A DNA stretch of 64,000 nucleotides from Oligoflexales bacterium (lineage in GTDB: Bacteria; Bdellovibrionota_B; Oligoflexia; Oligoflexales; RGVZ01): positions 62,001 to 126,000 of the forward strand of contig CANFEB010000002.1 in assembly GCA_947445775.1 (NCBI GenBank), in the 5' to 3' direction. The position numbers and the translations under genes are program-made. Positions 35,341 through 43,680 of this stretch are shown here, in pieces (the first letter of the stretch is position 1; each line of letters begins with the position of its first letter). Below the pieces are notes generated by a model, which saw only the letters and a list, made by a program, of their open reading frames with translations, did not search any database and had not been told where the DNA came from.

Positions 35341-36084
35341 ATGCGTTATTTTGCCATGGTCATCTTGTCTGGCGTTTTGGCCCAAGCAGCTCAAACCGCC
35401 CAGGCTGGGGAAATCAATCGCCGCCTCATCACCGAAATTGATCCGGTTGCCCCGTCCTCGGCCAGTTACGAACAACTGGCCAGCGGGATCACCACCAGCA
35501 AGTTTGGGGCGTCGGTGGATTTCAACGTTGGTGAAAGGTTTTCTATGGGGCCGGAATTTTGGAGCGGGACGTTTCTGGCAAAAGGTGATGCCTCAGAAAA
35601 TTCAGATTTTCGCCGGGAAGACATGTTTCCTGGAGAACGCCACAAGTTGGATGCAATTCGCTTGCGTTGGAACGTCAGTTTTTGGGAGGTTCCGGAGTCG
35701 ATGCGGGGCTGGTACACGCGTCTGAGCTATGACTTCATTAAAGTTAATTCCAGGGCGAATCGTTATACGGAAAGCCTGGATTCGGCCAATGCTCTGCCGG
35801 TTGATTTTTCGGGTGAGGTCCCATCGGATGAGACTGATTTGATCACCGACATGCGCCACGGAATGTCTTTGGGAGTTGGCAACCGTTGGCTGGTGAGCCG
35901 GCAAAATGTTTCGCTGTCAATTGGCGCCGGAATTTCGCGCTATTTCCGCCGCAGCGTGACGGTCGACAGCAAGGATTCTCAGGCCGTCGCGGACTATGAG
36001 GACATGATCAATACGTTGCCTGACACGCGCCTTGCTCTGCGTCCGATCCCGGAACTCAGTTTGGGAGTTGGCTACGCGTTTTAA
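35341..36084 (+). CDS. Outer-membrane beta-barrel protein, unrecognised
   Basis: 247 residues. A signal peptide ends at AQAG near residue 23. The mature part alternates polar and hydrophobic residues (RLRWNVSF, GWYTRLSYDFIKV, SLGVGNRWLV, NVSLSIGAGIS) and ends in LSLGVGYAF, with the terminal Phe typical of proteins inserted by BamA. Probably a small eight- to ten-strand barrel. GGAGGAAA lies eight bases before ATG 35341. No family named. Confidence 0.72.
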   Translation: MRYFAMVILSGVLAQAAQTAQAGEINRRLITEIDPVAPSSASYEQLASGITTSKFGASVDFNVGERFSMGPEFWSGTFLAKGDASENSDFRREDMFPGERHKLDAIRLRWNVSFWEVPESMRGWYTRLSYDFIKVNSRANRYTESLDSANALPVDFSGEVPSDETDLITDMRHGMSLGVGNRWLVSRQNVSLSIGAGISRYFRRSVTVDSKDSQAVADYEDMINTLPDTRLALRPIPELSLGVGYAF

Positions 36085-36117
36085 AGTGATTTCTTTTAGT
36101 TTTACATTTGCGTCTCG

Positions 36118-37491
36118 TCACCCGCCCGTGACGGAAATGGCGTCCACAAGCAGCCAAGGCGACGAGAATCCGCCGCCGACGGCTTCAGTTTCCAGGGACG
36201 CGGCTTCGATTTTTTTTGCGAATTCGAAAAAATTACCTGCGATCATGGTTTCAGTCACTGCCCCCGAGTCCTTGCCGTCGACATAGAGCCGACTGGATTT
36301 CGCCACACCGCTGAAGTCTCCCTTGATGGCATCGGTGTTGCCGGAAAATCGGTCGACGAGGAGGATCTCGCGCCGCGAGCGCAGCAAATCTGCCAGCAAA
36401 GCGCCCCCTGGTGCCAAAGACATTCCAAATGGCCCGCCCGACATGTGATTGGAAGTGGTTTGGAGGCGCTTCGCCGAATAACAGTCGTGAAGGTGCATGC
36501 ACAGCTTGCCGCTTTCGAAAATTACCTGACCCCGGGTCGGCAGGCCGTCACCGTCAAAGGTTGTAACCCCGGCAAAAGCAGGATTATGGGGCTGGTCACG
36601 CAAAGAGATCACCGGACTTACCACAACGTTGCCAATGTCATTTTCCCAGCGGCTCTTACCATCCATCACGGATGAGCCCGATGCATGATAAAGCATGAAT
36701 CCCGTGAGCAGTTCTTCGACAGCGCGCGGGCTGAAGACGACTAGGCCCTTGTAGGAATTCGCCTTGCGGGGATGCAGGTTGCCCGTCACTTTGGCAGCAA
36801 AATTTTCTGCAGTTGCCATCAGACGGGACTCCGAATCACTGGTTTTCCAGGAAAATCCTGAATCGTAGTCAAAACCGGAAACGGCGTCGCCGTCGATACC
36901 CATACCGAAAAATGACCAGCCGAGCATCGTCTGCATTTCAGATTGTGCAACGCCGAGGGAATTATAAAGGGCGTGAAAACTGGTGGAGACACTCATCTCA
37001 AACTTGTCGATGGAGACTCGTTTATCTTGTGTCGCCCGAGCCAAAGCCGCTCCCATCAGTTCCTGGATCTCGGCCAGAGAGGTATCAGCCGTACCGTCAT
37101 CAAACATGAAGTCGAGTTTTTTTGCTTTGGGCGCCGAGGTCCCATTCGGCATGTTCAGGGCAGGGTCCGCGATGGAAAACGAAGCCAGGGCTAGGGCGTC
37201 TTCGACACCTTTATAAATTGACTCAGCCCGGATAATATTTGTCGAGGCGCTGCCCTTTTTCTGGTCCTTATGGACGAGCAGGCCAATCTTCTGGTCTTCC
37301 AGGCTGTTGGCAAGGGAGACCTCTTTGTTTTCGACCACCAGGCGGCGCGTGATGCTGGCCGACGCCGCGACTTTAATCCGGTCGGCGCCTTTTTTCATGC
37401 CGTGATCTAAAATTTTGGCGGCAAGAGTTTCCATCTCGGCAGATGTTTTGCCCAAGGCTGCGGCAGTCTCGCCTGAATTGATGTTTTTCAT
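36118..37491 (-). CDS. pmbA: TldE/PmbA-type metalloprotease subunit
   Basis: 457 residues. The order RRLVVENKEVSLANS, YSLGVAQSEM-like middle, YKGLVVFSPRAVEELL, LYHASGSSVMDGKSRW and the C-terminal VDGKDSGAVTETMIAGNFFE matches TldE/PmbA, the subunit without HExxH. With TldD it forms a heterodimer that trims unfolded peptides and matures some peptide products. The gene overlaps tldD by ATGA, as in many genomes. Confidence 0.88.
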   Translation of the reverse strand: MKNINSGETAAALGKTSAEMETLAAKILDHGMKKGADRIKVAASASITRRLVVENKEVSLANSLEDQKIGLLVHKDQKKGSASTNIIRAESIYKGVEDALALASFSIADPALNMPNGTSAPKAKKLDFMFDDGTADTSLAEIQELMGAALARATQDKRVSIDKFEMSVSTSFHALYNSLGVAQSEMQTMLGWSFFGMGIDGDAVSGFDYDSGFSWKTSDSESRLMATAENFAAKVTGNLHPRKANSYKGLVVFSPRAVEELLTGFMLYHASGSSVMDGKSRWENDIGNVVVSPVISLRDQPHNPAFAGVTTFDGDGLPTRGQVIFESGKLCMHLHDCYSAKRLQTTSNHMSGGPFGMSLAPGGALLADLLRSRREILLVDRFSGNTDAIKGDFSGVAKSSRLYVDGKDSGAVTETMIAGNFFEFAKKIEAASLETEAVGGGFSSPWLLVDAISVTGG

Positions 37492-38885
37492 CCCTGTCGT
37501 CCTCCAACATTCATTTTACAGCGGATATAAGGCCCGCCAGCGTCTACTTTTGCGGGCTGTCCCTTGCCGCAATAACCCGTGCCCAAGTCCCAGCGAAATT
37601 CGCTGCTGACGGCATCGACCGTCTGCAGAACATCGAACGCAATGCCCGATAAAGTTGCTTCACGCAGAAGCTCTGTTTTTTTGCCGTTTTTTATTTGCCA
37701 GACATACCCTGTCCCGAACATGAATTCGCCGTTGCTGTCGGCCTGACCGCTGCCAGCCCCTTCCACCAGATAACCATCGTCGATCCCGCTGATCATGTCG
37801 GCGAGTTTTGATGTTCCGGGTTGCAGGAAAGTATTACGCATGCGGATCAGAGGCTCGTCGTTGAAAAGCCAGGCTCGGGCATTACCCGTTGGCGCCACAC
37901 CAAATTCAGCGGCCGATTCGCGGTTGTGCAGGTAGGAAACAAGGACGCCGTCTTTGATGATAGTCGTGGTTTCTGTTTCGACCCCTTCGTCATCAAAGGG
38001 CAAGTTGCCGACCGCGTAACCGGCGATGGTCTCGCAACCCGTGTCGGCCATGGTGACCAAATTGGAGGCGACGGTGGCTCCGATCTTGCCTTGGGCCACG
38101 GACCCAGACTTCACAAAGTCAGCCTCAACCGTATGGCCGATGGCCTCATGGCATAAAAGCCCCACAACGGCTGGTGCGAGGATGACGGTTTTTTTACCGC
38201 CCTCTGGATATTTAGCGGAAAGTAAATCAACGGCAGTGCGGGCGGTTTCTTCGACCACGTTGGCCAAGGATGGATGATCATAAAGGCAAGTCCAACCACC
38301 TGAAACGCCAGCTCCGCGTGAACTTGTCGCGCGCTCGCCGTCTTTTTCGGCAATGGCCGACAAGGAGAATTCGGGCAGGGCCATCTTGGCACTGGCCGCG
38401 GCTCCATCAGAGGTCACGACGATTTTTTCTTCTAGGAGTTCGTTGTAGCGGCAGCGGGCCGTATGCAAGGATTGAGATGCCTTGGCCAGTTTTTGTTCAT
38501 AATTGATTACCGCCCCCAATTTATCGGCGATGGGCATGGCCAATAGCTCATGAAATCCCGGTCCGATCCAGTCCACCACGGAGAGTTTGCCCTTTTGTAA
38601 AATCAAGTCTTTTTTACCGCGCCCTGCGACGATGGCGCGGGCGTTGTTGCGGGCCTGTTCGATTGCGCGAATGATGGACCCTTCGTCAACCCGTGCTGTG
38701 GCAGCAAATCCCCAAGCCCCGTCGATCAGCGCACGGACACCGACGCCCTCAACCACAGAGTGATTGGCAATATCCACGCGGCCGCGTTGCGCCATGAATG
38801 AATTCGATTGGCGCTTGTGGTAGCGCAGCTCGATGTAGCTGTGGCCGCCATGTTGCGCGACGAGTTTTTTAAGAAGTTCTTTCAT
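37488..38885 (-). CDS. tldD: Metalloprotease TldD
   Basis: 465 residues. The zinc motif CHEAIGHTVEAD near residue 246 is the HExxxH of TldD, and YLVEGAGSGQADSNGEFMFGTGYVW with the C-terminal GYCGKGQPAKVDAGGPYIRC region also fit. It is the catalytic partner of TldE, encoded immediately downstream with ATGA coupling. No antimicrobial-peptide precursor gene such as mccB17 is seen nearby, so a general peptidase role is assumed. Confidence 0.93.
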   Translation of the reverse strand: MKELLKKLVAQHGGHSYIELRYHKRQSNSFMAQRGRVDIANHSVVEGVGVRALIDGAWGFAATARVDEGSIIRAIEQARNNARAIVAGRGKKDLILQKGKLSVVDWIGPGFHELLAMPIADKLGAVINYEQKLAKASQSLHTARCRYNELLEEKIVVTSDGAAASAKMALPEFSLSAIAEKDGERATSSRGAGVSGGWTCLYDHPSLANVVEETARTAVDLLSAKYPEGGKKTVILAPAVVGLLCHEAIGHTVEADFVKSGSVAQGKIGATVASNLVTMADTGCETIAGYAVGNLPFDDEGVETETTTIIKDGVLVSYLHNRESAAEFGVAPTGNARAWLFNDEPLIRMRNTFLQPGTSKLADMISGIDDGYLVEGAGSGQADSNGEFMFGTGYVWQIKNGKKTELLREATLSGIAFDVLQTVDAVSSEFRWDLGTGYCGKGQPAKVDAGGPYIRCKMNVGGRQG

Positions 38886-38929
38886 GAGGTTCCCCTGTCA
38901 CTGCTGGGATAGTGGGTGTCTGAGATTCA

Positions 38930-41314
38930 TTATGGCACGGAGGCGCCGGAAGTGCGCCGGGCATTTTGTTCCATTTGGTCTAGAACGGTCCGATTGTTTT
39001 GGCCCCTGACAGACGCAGCGGCTCTGAGCCACATGGCATGGGCGCGCGCAGTTTGATTCTGTCGTTCCAGTAATTCTGCCAGGCTGCGGTACCATTCAAA
39101 GGCAAAGGCGGGTTCATGGGCGATGACGGCGTTGTCGATTTTTGTTTTTATGAAATCATCAAGATCATTTATTTTCGTGAATTTTACGGGCGAAACCCCC
39201 GACCTCAGCCAGTGGCGCAGGTGCAAATAGTGGATGAGCCATGGCGTTTTGCCGGCGTCCGGGATTTCCGGAATTTCTGCCCAACCCGCCATATACCAAC
39301 GCCACCGCGCAGCCTCGGCGGCGGGCAGAATCTGGCCTAGTCGATGTCGGACGATAATTTGGCGGGCCAAATGCACCGGCAACGGATGAAGGGCATGAAA
39401 CTTAACCAGATCACTGAGATCCGGATTCACTTTTAACTTTGACCCACTGAATGCCAGCAGGTCCAATGCGAGGATGCGCCGCTCAATGTCCTCTTCATTG
39501 CGTGGGGGCCACGCTGATCCGGTTGTGGTTGGGGCCGTGATATCTGCAGCGACGGCTTCACCCAATGATCTGGCCCCAACTAGATTCTGGTCATGGAATG
39601 CCTTATGGGCCAATTGCCGCAATGCCATCAATTGGTAGGCCGGGTCGCCGGAAATTTCTGCCATTGATTCCAGAGATTCTTTGTCAGGTCCAGCCGCCAT
39701 TTGCTCGGCAAAACTATGGGGGCAGACATCCATGGCAACACCCCTGGAGCGAAACAAAGTGCTGGCGCGGACTCGATTTTTAAGTTTGCCAAAGGCTCTG
39801 GATGCGACGCTGGATGAGGCGCTAGATGAGGCCATGGATGAGCTGAGGGAAATTTCTTTTTGCCAAAGTGCAATCAGTGTCTCTGCGCTTTCACCGGTGG
39901 CATCACGCCAATTTTTTCCCGCATATAATCTAGTCACAGCGGCGATGCCACCAGGTCTGCGGGCGAGCCATCCCATCAGCGAACCGGCTTGGGTGTAGGC
40001 ACGTGGACCCGATTCCAGCCAAAACGTCCAGGGACTAAACAGGCGCGCTGGGTTGCCGGAGCGTCCTGATGCGAACAATTCTGCCGCTGCATCATCCAGG
40101 GACATGACGCTGAAAATATTGGCATCCGGCGCCAGGGCAACCGCAAGGCCTTCGGTGATGGCCATATTGGGATGAAATCCAAGGCCATGAAAGGCGATGC
40201 GCGACGTCAGGGCGTGAACAAGTTCATGACGCAGAGTCGGATGGGGAACGCGATAGGGAGCAGCGGCGCTATGGATGGCAGCGACACCGGCGGCAGCCAA
40301 GCCGGCGGCAGCAGGGAGGCTAGCGACGGTGATGTGAACCCCCGGCGTGAAAACGTCGGTGATGTCGGTGGCACCCCCGCCAAACCACAGTTTTTTTGAA
40401 CGCGAATCTGGATACGCATAGATGTCGATGTCGGGATAATCAAGAGGCCCAAGGATGATTTTTAGATCATGAATGTGAAAGGCGGCTTCGGCGGCCAACC
40501 GCGAGGCATCGTCGGGATTCGTCATGAAATGGAAGAGGCGAAATCCAGGGCGAATGAGCGTCTGGGGAAACTGGCGTTGCAGGATGCTGCTGCCGTGGCC
40601 TGTAACCGGAGAATCTAGAGTCATGATGGTGATGACAGCCCAGGCTAATCCAAGGACGACGATGAGAAGTCGCTTCATAAAATTTTGGTAGAAGGCCAGC
40701 CCGGCGGCAGCAAAAAAGCAGGCTTGCCCGATGCGAGTAAGGATGATGTCGCGGTGAAGCCAGATCCGTTCGTCGTAAATTGGCCCGTGCAAAAATCCGA
40801 ACAGCCAGTGCACCGCGCGTTTTTGCGGCATAAGCCACAACGTTGCGGAGAGGCTGGCCAGTGAGGCTAAAATGACGGCGATCCAAATCGAAATATATTT
40901 TATGTTTTGGTGCGAGAGTCTTCTTTTTGATGACGTGGCGTCTGATTTGTCCATGAAGTGCCGTGCAATCGTGCCCGCGGAGGCTGCGAGGATGCACGAG
41001 GGGAGGGCTTGCACCAATAGCCACTGACCATAACCAAGTCCACTACAAGGACAGAGTTGCGCAGCAAACATCAAGAACCCTGGCAGGGCGAGGCCGATAA
41101 ACAGGGATCCGACAGTCACCATCCAATCGGCGAGGGAGTATCTTCGTGGGGAAGGACCAAAACAGATGACTGCGATAGGCCAAAAGACGGCGACCATGGC
41201 GGCAGCCATGGTGACATGCTCGTATTCAAGATTTCTGCCGGATCGAGTCACCAGCGGAAGGGCGCCAGCGAGAATCCCGACCAAAATTGCTTGCGGCCCC
41301 GCCATAAAAGCCAT
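38930..41314 (-). CDS. Polytopic membrane protein with gluzincin peptidase domain
   Basis: 794 residues. About seven hydrophobic helices in the first 250 residues, then a soluble domain with TLRHELVHAL near 361 (HExxH) and MAITEGLAVAL about 20 residues on, giving the Glu ligand; this spacing is that of peptidase MA-like gluzincins. The last 300 residues are helical and may be a TPR-like region. A Ser-rich insert (SSSMASSSASSSVASRA) comes from a 12-bp repeat. Membrane topology predicts the protease domain next to the membrane. No exact family could be named. It lies 44 bases upstream of tldD, so peptide turnover may be a common theme of this unit. Confidence 0.72.
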   Translation of the reverse strand: MAFMAGPQAILVGILAGALPLVTRSGRNLEYEHVTMAAAMVAVFWPIAVICFGPSPRRYSLADWMVTVGSLFIGLALPGFLMFAAQLCPCSGLGYGQWLLVQALPSCILAASAGTIARHFMDKSDATSSKRRLSHQNIKYISIWIAVILASLASLSATLWLMPQKRAVHWLFGFLHGPIYDERIWLHRDIILTRIGQACFFAAAGLAFYQNFMKRLLIVVLGLAWAVITIMTLDSPVTGHGSSILQRQFPQTLIRPGFRLFHFMTNPDDASRLAAEAAFHIHDLKIILGPLDYPDIDIYAYPDSRSKKLWFGGGATDITDVFTPGVHITVASLPAAAGLAAAGVAAIHSAAAPYRVPHPTLRHELVHALTSRIAFHGLGFHPNMAITEGLAVALAPDANIFSVMSLDDAAAELFASGRSGNPARLFSPWTFWLESGPRAYTQAGSLMGWLARRPGGIAAVTRLYAGKNWRDATGESAETLIALWQKEISLSSSMASSSASSSVASRAFGKLKNRVRASTLFRSRGVAMDVCPHSFAEQMAAGPDKESLESMAEISGDPAYQLMALRQLAHKAFHDQNLVGARSLGEAVAADITAPTTTGSAWPPRNEEDIERRILALDLLAFSGSKLKVNPDLSDLVKFHALHPLPVHLARQIIVRHRLGQILPAAEAARWRWYMAGWAEIPEIPDAGKTPWLIHYLHLRHWLRSGVSPVKFTKINDLDDFIKTKIDNAVIAHEPAFAFEWYRSLAELLERQNQTARAHAMWLRAAASVRGQNNRTVLDQMEQNARRTSGASVP
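39798..39845 (-). repeat. 12-bp in-frame tandem repeat in the membrane gluzincin
   Basis: Four units of type ctggatgaggcg on the + strand, coding for Ser/Ala residues after the peptidase domain. Confidence 0.8.
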
Positions 41315-41329
41315 GACAGTTATACCGGC

Positions 41330-41833
41330 CTAGAAGGTTTGCAAAAAAGACCAGGAACGCGAGCCATGACGACTCATCGCTAGCAAGTCGCGGCGGTGGC
41401 GCGTGATTGTGGTGACGATCTGGCGTGACTGACGAGCATCGTTGCCTTCAGTGGCGTGGGCGCGGGCGGAAATTCGCATTTCTTCCAGAACCCTTTCGGC
41501 GTCTACGAGCAGCCTCATGACGCGCATCGTCACCGCGCACACGTCGCTCACCTGGTGTGGTTGCTGATCGTCTTGATCTGCTGTGCCAGTGGGGATCGAA
41601 TGAGAGTGATTTTCTGCGGCGCGGTAATCGTTGACGCATTCTGCTAGAGAATCTTCTTTCAGGATTCGGCTGATAAAAGCCAAATGATCAACCCGGCGTT
41701 TGATGAGGCCAAGGGTTTCGTTCTTGTAAACACTGGCACGGTAGTACGTTGTCTGCTGACGGATTTCGTCAAGCACGTCGGATGCGAGATCGGTTAGTTC
41801 GAAAATGACATCGCCAAAGCGCAAACGTGACAT
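41330..41833 (-). CDS. Unrecognised helical cytoplasmic protein
   Basis: 167 residues from ATG 41833, which has GGAGG at five bases; an upstream in-frame ATG (41857) lacks one. The sequence is mostly alpha-helical with many charged residues and a His/Gln/Asp-rich segment near the middle (ENHSHSIPTGTADQDDQQPHQ). No signal peptide or membrane helix. No family recognised. It lies 15 bases upstream of the membrane gluzincin gene and 44 bases downstream of a lipoprotein gene, so it is probably part of the same transcript. Confidence 0.6.
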   Translation of the reverse strand: MSRLRFGDVIFELTDLASDVLDEIRQQTTYYRASVYKNETLGLIKRRVDHLAFISRILKEDSLAECVNDYRAAENHSHSIPTGTADQDDQQPHQVSDVCAVTMRVMRLLVDAERVLEEMRISARAHATEGNDARQSRQIVTTITRHRRDLLAMSRHGSRSWSFLQTF

Positions 41834-41877
41834 GGAAGCCTCCAGGTTGCATTGCATTACGCGAGTCGGGAATTCTT

Positions 41878-42501
41878 TTACCAGGTCATGGTCACATCAG
41901 CGTCTGGGTTGGTGAATTGAATCTGAAACTGGTTGGCCGCAGCCAATTCGGGACTATCGGTGGTGCGTGATGGCGTGTCGAAGACGACCATGTATTCGGC
42001 CGACCAGCGATTGACACTAGGAAAATAGGACTTCCAGCGATCTTTGTCGGCAAGGCGGCGGACCAATGCGGGGCGCATAGTTTTATCGCCGGCCACCATC
42101 TGAATGGTCCAATGGTCCTGGTCGGCTAGGTCATCGACCCGGGCATCGGGTGAAAACAAAGAGACAAAGAAGGCGCTTTTGCCGGAGGCATCTTCAAAGA
42201 ACTGCATCTTGTTCTTGGTGAATCGCTCGGCGCGGCGCGCAAAAGCAGTCCTGAAATCAGGGGATAAGTAAGTGGCGTCGATGGAGTATTTGGTTTCAAA
42301 GTCACGCATCACCGTGGTCGAGCGCGAGGCCTTACGCCAGGCACCTTCGTAGGCGCTATCTTGCTCAATGGTCGGCAGCATCTCAACCTTGGTTTTGGCA
42401 CCAGATCCTGTTGTGCAACCCGAGGCCAGAATATGCAGCGCGCACAGGGCCCACACATATGTTTTCAATTTCAAAAGATATTTGGTTTGACGATTTTTCA
42501 C
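41878..42501 (-). CDS. Unrecognised lipoprotein
   Basis: 207 residues from GTG 42501, preceded by AAAGGAG at five bases. The N-terminus is basic (MKNRQTKYLLKLK), hydrophobic and ends in ILASGC, a good lipobox. The mature domain of about 180 residues contains TFFVSLFSPDARVDDLADQDHWTIQM-like alternation typical of a compact alpha/beta fold, but no family was recognised. It starts 13 bases after the FHA-GGDEF gene, suggesting co-transcription. Confidence 0.65.
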   Translation of the reverse strand: MKNRQTKYLLKLKTYVWALCALHILASGCTTGSGAKTKVEMLPTIEQDSAYEGAWRKASRSTTVMRDFETKYSIDATYLSPDFRTAFARRAERFTKNKMQFFEDASGKSAFFVSLFSPDARVDDLADQDHWTIQMVAGDKTMRPALVRRLADKDRWKSYFPSVNRWSAEYMVVFDTPSRTTDSPELAAANQFQIQFTNPDADVTMTW

Positions 42502-42514
42502 AAATTCTCCTTTG

Positions 42515-43417
42515 TCAAATGGCCGACGTGACGCGGTTGCGTCCGTCCTGTTTTGATTGATAAAGCCGCTGGTCGGCGACTTCTAGAAAATCGGTGGCAA
42601 GATTGTGACTTGCTGCAAGTTCGGCAACGCCCAGCGACAACGTTTGTTTGTGCTGGACTTGTTGGCCGGCCTCATTGGTCACCATGAATGGATGCGTCTC
42701 CAGGGCGGAGCGAATGCGTTCCGCAAATTCAGTCGCCTTTTTGATTGGCGTGTTGGGCAGGAGGATCAGGAACTCCTCGCCGCCAAAACGCCCAAAGATG
42801 TCGTCTTTACGGATGACGCTTTTCACGATGCTTGCGGTCTCGCGTAAAACGTAATCGCCGGCATTGTGGCCGTAGGTGTCATTCACCTTTTTAAAGAGAT
42901 CCAGATCGAAGCTGATGATGCACAGCGGCCGTGTGCTGCTGCGACTGAATTTGATTTCTGCGTCAAGGTTGTCGGTCAAATAGCGCTTGTTGAAAATCTG
43001 TGTTCCCGCATCTACAACAGAGCGGCTCCAGCCTTCATCTTCGCAAATCGTTTCGAGGTCCTCATAGGCATTGAAGCGCATCAAGACATTGCCAAAACGG
43101 ATGTGATCCCGGTGTTTCACGGCCAGTTTGCTGGTGACTTTCTGGTCGTTGACAAAAGTTCCGTTGGAGCTGCCGAGGTCCTCGACTTCTACGAGATCTG
43201 CGTTGATGAGGATGCGCGCATGTTTGCGCGAGACGCTGGGCTCTTGGATGATCACGGTGCAGTCGGTGGCCCGACCGATGCTGGACTCGGCGGGATCCAA
43301 TGGGTGGCGTTTGAACACATCGCCGTGCAGTCGGGTGAGGCTGGCGCGATTGCGTTTGGGAGACGTGAAAATGTTCAGTGTGCCGGGTTCTGCAATTATG
43401 GTTTTTTCAGTGGTCAT
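42515..43417 (-). CDS. FHA-GGDEF diguanylate cyclase (DgcB-like)
   Basis: 300 residues. An FHA domain at about 45-115 (SSIGRATDCTVII, PSVSRKHARI, LGSSNGTFVN) binds phosphothreonine, and a GGDEF domain at about 140-300 has FDLDLFKKVNDTYGHNAGD and RFGGEEF near 211, the active-site form that makes c-di-GMP. Bdellovibrio DgcB, needed for prey invasion, has the same two-domain order, and its FHA domain is reported to bind a phosphothreonine in its own N-terminus. Here MTTEKTII offers Thr2, Thr3 and Thr6. The PEGA kinase at 52761 is a possible partner. Cytoplasmic, no membrane helix. An RxxD inhibitory site was not seen before GGEEF. Confidence 0.87.
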   Translation of the reverse strand: MTTEKTIIAEPGTLNIFTSPKRNRASLTRLHGDVFKRHPLDPAESSIGRATDCTVIIQEPSVSRKHARILINADLVEVEDLGSSNGTFVNDQKVTSKLAVKHRDHIRFGNVLMRFNAYEDLETICEDEGWSRSVVDAGTQIFNKRYLTDNLDAEIKFSRSSTRPLCIISFDLDLFKKVNDTYGHNAGDYVLRETASIVKSVIRKDDIFGRFGGEEFLILLPNTPIKKATEFAERIRSALETHPFMVTNEAGQQVQHKQTLSLGVAELAASHNLATDFLEVADQRLYQSKQDGRNRVTSAI

Positions 43418-43680
43418 GATGCGCCTTTGGCCCGTACTTGGGGACCTTTAACCGTCCGGAAATGTTCAACATGTAAATGGTATCACCTCATTGGGCCGGG
43501 CCGGACCCCCCGGGGGAGAGGAAAGCGGGGGGGCGGGTTTCTGGAGGGGCGGCGGGAGGGGCGTTGGGATGGGCTTTAAAAGTTGCAAGCCCGTGAGAAG
43601 TCCGGAAAAGGTCTTTCTTTTTAGGAGATGGCTTAATACGATCCAAATTAAGATCCAGGGATTGAATTTGGAGGCATCCG
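43418..43680. promoter_or_regulatory. G-rich divergent intergenic region upstream of ugd
   Basis: 263 bases without a gene. From 43493 to 43573 the + strand holds more than eight runs of three or more G (one of seven), enough for one or two G-quadruplexes, plus the palindrome CCCCCCGGGGG (43506-43516). Downstream is a more ordinary leader with GGAGG before the ugd ATG. No -35/-10 pair was clear. The G-run density is unlike any other intergenic region in the window. Confidence 0.5.

Noticed and set aside
42866-43579. Open frame (237 codons) opposite the FHA-GGDEF gene
   Set aside because: Antisense to a clear two-domain gene and without a recognisable domain or RBS.
43570-43590. Sigma-54 promoter before ugd (TGGGC...TTGCA)
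   Set aside because: The GG and GC elements are 11 or 12 bases apart, not the required 10.
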